DNA from: Natronorubrum halophilum
GTDB taxonomy: Archaea; Halobacteriota; Halobacteria; Halobacteriales; Natrialbaceae
NCBI RefSeq assembly: GCF_003670115.1
Contig: NZ_QQTY01000001.1
Coordinates: 1-64,000, forward strand
Length of the DNA stretch: 64,000 nucleotides
Reading direction: 5' to 3'
Position 1 is the first letter of the stretch; each line of letters begins with the position of its first letter. This document shows, piece by piece, positions 61,239 to 64,000 of the stretch. The translations under genes were made by a program, and so were the position numbers. A model generated the notes under the pieces. That model was not told where the DNA came from and made no database searches. It saw only the letters and a program-made list of their open reading frames with translations.

Positions 61239-64000
61239 ATGGCTACGGAACGAGTCGAAAGCGGGGGCCGGCCGCTCGAGCGCGCCTCGAGCACAGTCGC
61301 GGACGAAACGGGCGATACGCACGAATCGGATCGCGACCTCGCGGCCGACCTCCGGCGAGCGGTCGAGGGCGACGTTCGATTCGACGAGTACACGCGGGTG
61401 CTGTACGCGACCGACGGGAGCATTTACGGCGCTCAGCCGGCGGGTGTGGTCTTTCCGCACGATACGGACGACGTCCGCGCGGCGGTCCGCGTCGCAGCCG
61501 ACCACGGCGTACCCGTCCTTCCACGGGGTGCCGGCTCCTCGCTCGCCGGACAGACGGTCGGGCCGGGCTGTCTCGTTCTCGATCTGTCCCGACATATGGC
61601 CGATCTCGGCGAGATCGACCCGGAGGAACGACGAGTCACCGTTCAGCCCGGCGTCGTTCAGGACGACCTCGACGACGCCCTCGAGCCCCACGGGCTCCGA
61701 TTCGCCCCCGACCCGGCATCCTCGAACCGGGCGACGATCGGCGGCGGCATCGGTAACAACTCGACGGGTGCCCACTCGGTCCGCTACGGCATCACGGACG
61801 CCTACGTCGAGGAGTGTGAGGTCGTCCTCGCCGACGGGTCGACGATCCGCACTCGAGACGTCGTTCTCGATAGTCCCGAGTGGGACGCGATCGTCTCGAA
61901 GGACGACCGCGAGGCGGAGATCTATCGAACCGTCCGCGCGATCGTCGAGGACAACGCCGACGAGATCGAGACCCGGTATCCGACGCTCAAACGCTGCGTG
62001 AGCGGCTACAACTTACAGAAAGTGCTGCGGGAAAACGCGGCGGGAGAGGACGTACTCAATCTCTCGAAACTCATCGTGGGCGCGGAGGGAACGCTCGGCG
62101 TCGTCGTCGAGGCCGAACTCGCGCTTGTGACTCGCCCCGAGAAGACCGCACTCACCGTCTGCTGTTACGACGACCTGCTCTCCGCGCTGGCTGCGGTTCC
62201 CGAGGCGCTCGAACTCGAGGCCAGCGCCGTCGAGTTGATGGACGACGAGGTGTTCCGACTGGCGGCCGACTCTCCGGAGTACGCCGAGTACGCGGAACCG
62301 ATTCCCGACGGCACCGCGGCGGTACTGATGGTCGAATTCGACTCGGAAGTGGTCGACGATCTCTCCGCGGCGCTCGAGAACGCGACGGCCCGTCTCGTGG
62401 ACGCGGGAGCCGCGTTCGACTCGCTCGAGGCGCTGACTCCTGACCGACAGGATCGACTCTGGAAGCTTCGAAAGGCGTCGATTCCGCTGTTGATGAGCAT
62501 GGAAGGCGATCCGAAACCGTACCCCTTCGTCGAGGACGCCTCCGTGCCGCCCGAGGAACTCGCCGAGTACGTGGCCGGCTTTCAGGAGATCCTCGCGGAC
62601 CACGATACGACGGCAGCCTACTTCGCACACGCGGGCGTCGGTACCTTGCACATTCGGCCGGTGCTCAACCTGAAAGACGGCGAGGGCGTCGAAAAGATGC
62701 GATCCATCGCCGAGGACGTGACCGACCTCGCGCTCGAGCACAACGGTGCCTTTTCCGGCGAGCACGGCGACGGCCTCGCGCGGACCGAGTTCAACCCGAA
62801 GCTGTACGGTCCCGACCTCTGGCAGGCGTTCAAGGACGTGAAGTCGGCGTTCGATCCCGACTGGCGGATGAACCCCGGGAAGGTCGTCTACCGCGAGGAT
62901 GCGCCCACGGATATCCGCGAACACCTTCGATACGGCCCCGACTACGCCTCGCTCGAACCGCAGACGAAACTCGATTTCGACGACGAGGGCGGCTTCTCCC
63001 ACCTCGTCGAACTCTGTAACGGCTGTGGGACCTGTCGCCAGACCGGCGGTGACGTGATGTGTCCGACCTACCGGGCGACCGAGGAGGAGATCGCGACGAC
63101 CCGCGGGCGGGCCAACCTGCTCCGGGCCGCGATCAGCGGCGAGATCGATCCGGAGGAACTCTACGACGAGCGGTTTCAACAGGAGGTGCTCGATCTCTGT
63201 ATCGGCTGCAAGGGCTGTCAGAGCGACTGTCCGACGGGCGTCGACCTCGCGAAACTCAAAGCCGAGGTCAAACACCAGTACCACGAACGCGAGGGGACGA
63301 GCCTCCGCGAACGGCTCTTCGCGAACGTCGATCGGTTCGCGGCGGCCGGAAGCGCCGTCGCCCCGATCGCCAACCGCGCCACGAGCGTGCCGGGCGCGCG
63401 GACGGTCCTCGAGAAAACGGTCGGGATCGCACCCGATCGGACGCTGCCGACGTTCCGGCGGGAGACGCTGGTCGACTGGGACGAGCAACGTGATTCGCGA
63501 GTCGATCCCGAGGCGGCCGAGGCGGGCGTCGTGCTCTTTCCGGATACGGACACGAACTACTCGAATCCGGCTCTCGGCAAAGCGGCCGTCGAACTCCTCG
63601 AGACCGCGGACATCCACGTGACGATACCTGACCTCGGACCGACCGGGAGATCGGCGTACTCGCAGGGGTTGCTCGACGACGCCGCCGACTGTGGCACCGA
63701 ACTGCTCGAGGACGTCGAGCCGTACCTCGAGCGGGGTTGGTCGGTTCTCTTCGTCGAGCCCTCCGATGCCGCGATGGTCGTCGACGAGTACCGATCGCTG
63801 CTGTCGGGACGCGTCGACGACGACCGACTCGAGCGGCTCGTGGCGAACGCCTACGGCGTGTGCGAGTTCCTCGACAGGCACCGGGTCGACGAACGATTGC
63901 CGTACGACCACGAAGACGGCCGGAGACGGCTGACCTACCACGGCCACTGCCACCAGAAGGCCCGCGGCGCGGACCACCACGCGGTCGGACTGCTGAGACG
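61239..64000 (+). CDS. FAD-linked oxidase/Fe-S oxidoreductase, D-lactate-dehydrogenase-like (partial at right edge)
   Basis: The frame from ATG 61239 (MATERVESGGRPLERASST) stays open to the window end, giving 920 codons so far. The FAD-binding PCMH domain has VLPRGAGSSLAGQTVGPG and SSNRATIGGGIGNNSTGAHS. The C-terminal FAD oxidase domain has AYFAHAGVGTLHIRPVLN and GEHGDGLARTEFNPKLYG. A ferredoxin-like pair of clusters follows (LCNGCGTCRQTGG; LCIGCKGCQSDCPTGVD). A CCG domain starts LTYHGHCHQKA at the edge. This GlcD-plus-GlcF layout fits 2-hydroxyacid (D-lactate or glycolate) dehydrogenases feeding the respiratory chain. A TATA-like gttttag lies about 26 bp upstream. The end and the last cysteines are missing. 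Confidence 0.88.
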   Translation, partial: MATERVESGGRPLERASSTVADETGDTHESDRDLAADLRRAVEGDVRFDEYTRVLYATDGSIYGAQPAGVVFPHDTDDVRAAVRVAADHGVPVLPRGAGSSLAGQTVGPGCLVLDLSRHMADLGEIDPEERRVTVQPGVVQDDLDDALEPHGLRFAPDPASSNRATIGGGIGNNSTGAHSVRYGITDAYVEECEVVLADGSTIRTRDVVLDSPEWDAIVSKDDREAEIYRTVRAIVEDNADEIETRYPTLKRCVSGYNLQKVLRENAAGEDVLNLSKLIVGAEGTLGVVVEAELALVTRPEKTALTVCCYDDLLSALAAVPEALELEASAVELMDDEVFRLAADSPEYAEYAEPIPDGTAAVLMVEFDSEVVDDLSAALENATARLVDAGAAFDSLEALTPDRQDRLWKLRKASIPLLMSMEGDPKPYPFVEDASVPPEELAEYVAGFQEILADHDTTAAYFAHAGVGTLHIRPVLNLKDGEGVEKMRSIAEDVTDLALEHNGAFSGEHGDGLARTEFNPKLYGPDLWQAFKDVKSAFDPDWRMNPGKVVYREDAPTDIREHLRYGPDYASLEPQTKLDFDDEGGFSHLVELCNGCGTCRQTGGDVMCPTYRATEEEIATTRGRANLLRAAISGEIDPEELYDERFQQEVLDLCIGCKGCQSDCPTGVDLAKLKAEVKHQYHEREGTSLRERLFANVDRFAAAGSAVAPIANRATSVPGARTVLEKTVGIAPDRTLPTFRRETLVDWDEQRDSRVDPEAAEAGVVLFPDTDTNYSNPALGKAAVELLETADIHVTIPDLGPTGRSAYSQGLLDDAADCGTELLEDVEPYLERGWSVLFVEPSDAAMVVDEYRSLLSGRVDDDRLERLVANAYGVCEFLDRHRVDERLPYDHEDGRRRLTYHGHCHQKARGADHHAVGLLR

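Noticed and set aside
62013-63980. A 655-codon open frame on the minus strand
   Set aside because: It is antisense to the FAD/Fe-S dehydrogenase, whose motifs are unambiguous on the plus strand. No start signal or known domain.

Overview
This window is chromosomal DNA from an extremely halophilic archaeon (class Halobacteria). The protein content and style point to a member of the Natrialbaceae or a close relative, but that finer placement is inference. The evidence is high GC, very acidic proteins, and many genes with a TATA-like box about 25-32 bp before the start codon, which indicates leaderless transcripts. Archaeal information-processing genes are abundant: TFB, RpoD/N/K, GINS51, PriS, Cdc48, L7Ae, L18e, S28e and RNase J. 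Haloarchaea-specific families (HTH-10/Bat-like regulators, DUF7344, DUF7127, DUF7269/DUF58/DUF7519) are also present. I see no transposase, integrase, CRISPR array, rRNA or replication origin.

Layout. 0-9.6 kb holds mostly single housekeeping or hypothetical genes: BluB, endonuclease III, small membrane proteins, DUF371, an alkaline-phosphatase superfamily protein, inorganic pyrophosphatase, a PadR regulator, and DUF7108 with RNase HI. 9.7-18 kb holds TFB, the sugar-catabolism regulator GfcR, two HAD hydrolases, a Bat-like regulator, a KDG-aldolase-like protein, PanB and an alpha/beta hydrolase. 18-25 kb holds the DUF7127-Cdc48 pair, a VTT/DedA-like protein, a Bcp peroxiredoxin, and the replication set RimI-like/PriS/GINS51. 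25-34 kb holds archease and RtcB (RNA ligation), a second Bat-like regulator, MoaA, and a translationally coupled operon of membrane genes (DUF4129, fused DUF7269-DUF58, DUF7519) without a MoxR ATPase.

34.5-41.2 kb is the conserved translation/transcription cluster: tRNA-Ser(GCT), rps13, rps4, rps11, rpoD, tRNA-Leu(CAG), rpl18e, rpl13, rps9, rpoN, rpoK, eno, rps2 and a 40-residue membrane protein. 44.6-52.4 kb holds isoprenoid and translation genes (mvk, ipk, rnj, idsA, gltX). These make the precursor of archaeal ether lipids and charge glutamyl-tRNA. The run is broken by a DUF354/glycosyltransferase pair, a ThiR-type regulator and a Tat-exported hydrolase on the opposite strand. 52.5-57.7 kb holds small zinc proteins, DUF456, DoxX, an MBL hydrolase and TmcA. 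58-59.5 kb is the L7Ae operon (rpl7ae, rps28e, rpl24e, ndk). The right end has a DUF7344 regulator, superoxide dismutase and a large FAD/Fe-S oxidoreductase that runs off the edge.

I did not find an obvious new defence or mobile system. The strongest unexplained signals are non-coding. They are a roughly 180-nt potentially self-pairing leader before RNase J, a four-copy 24-bp tandem repeat before gltX, a structured leader with a TGATGA loop before rpl7ae, twin hairpins before rps13, and several inverted repeats placed on core promoters (bluB, thiR, a microprotein near 7 kb).
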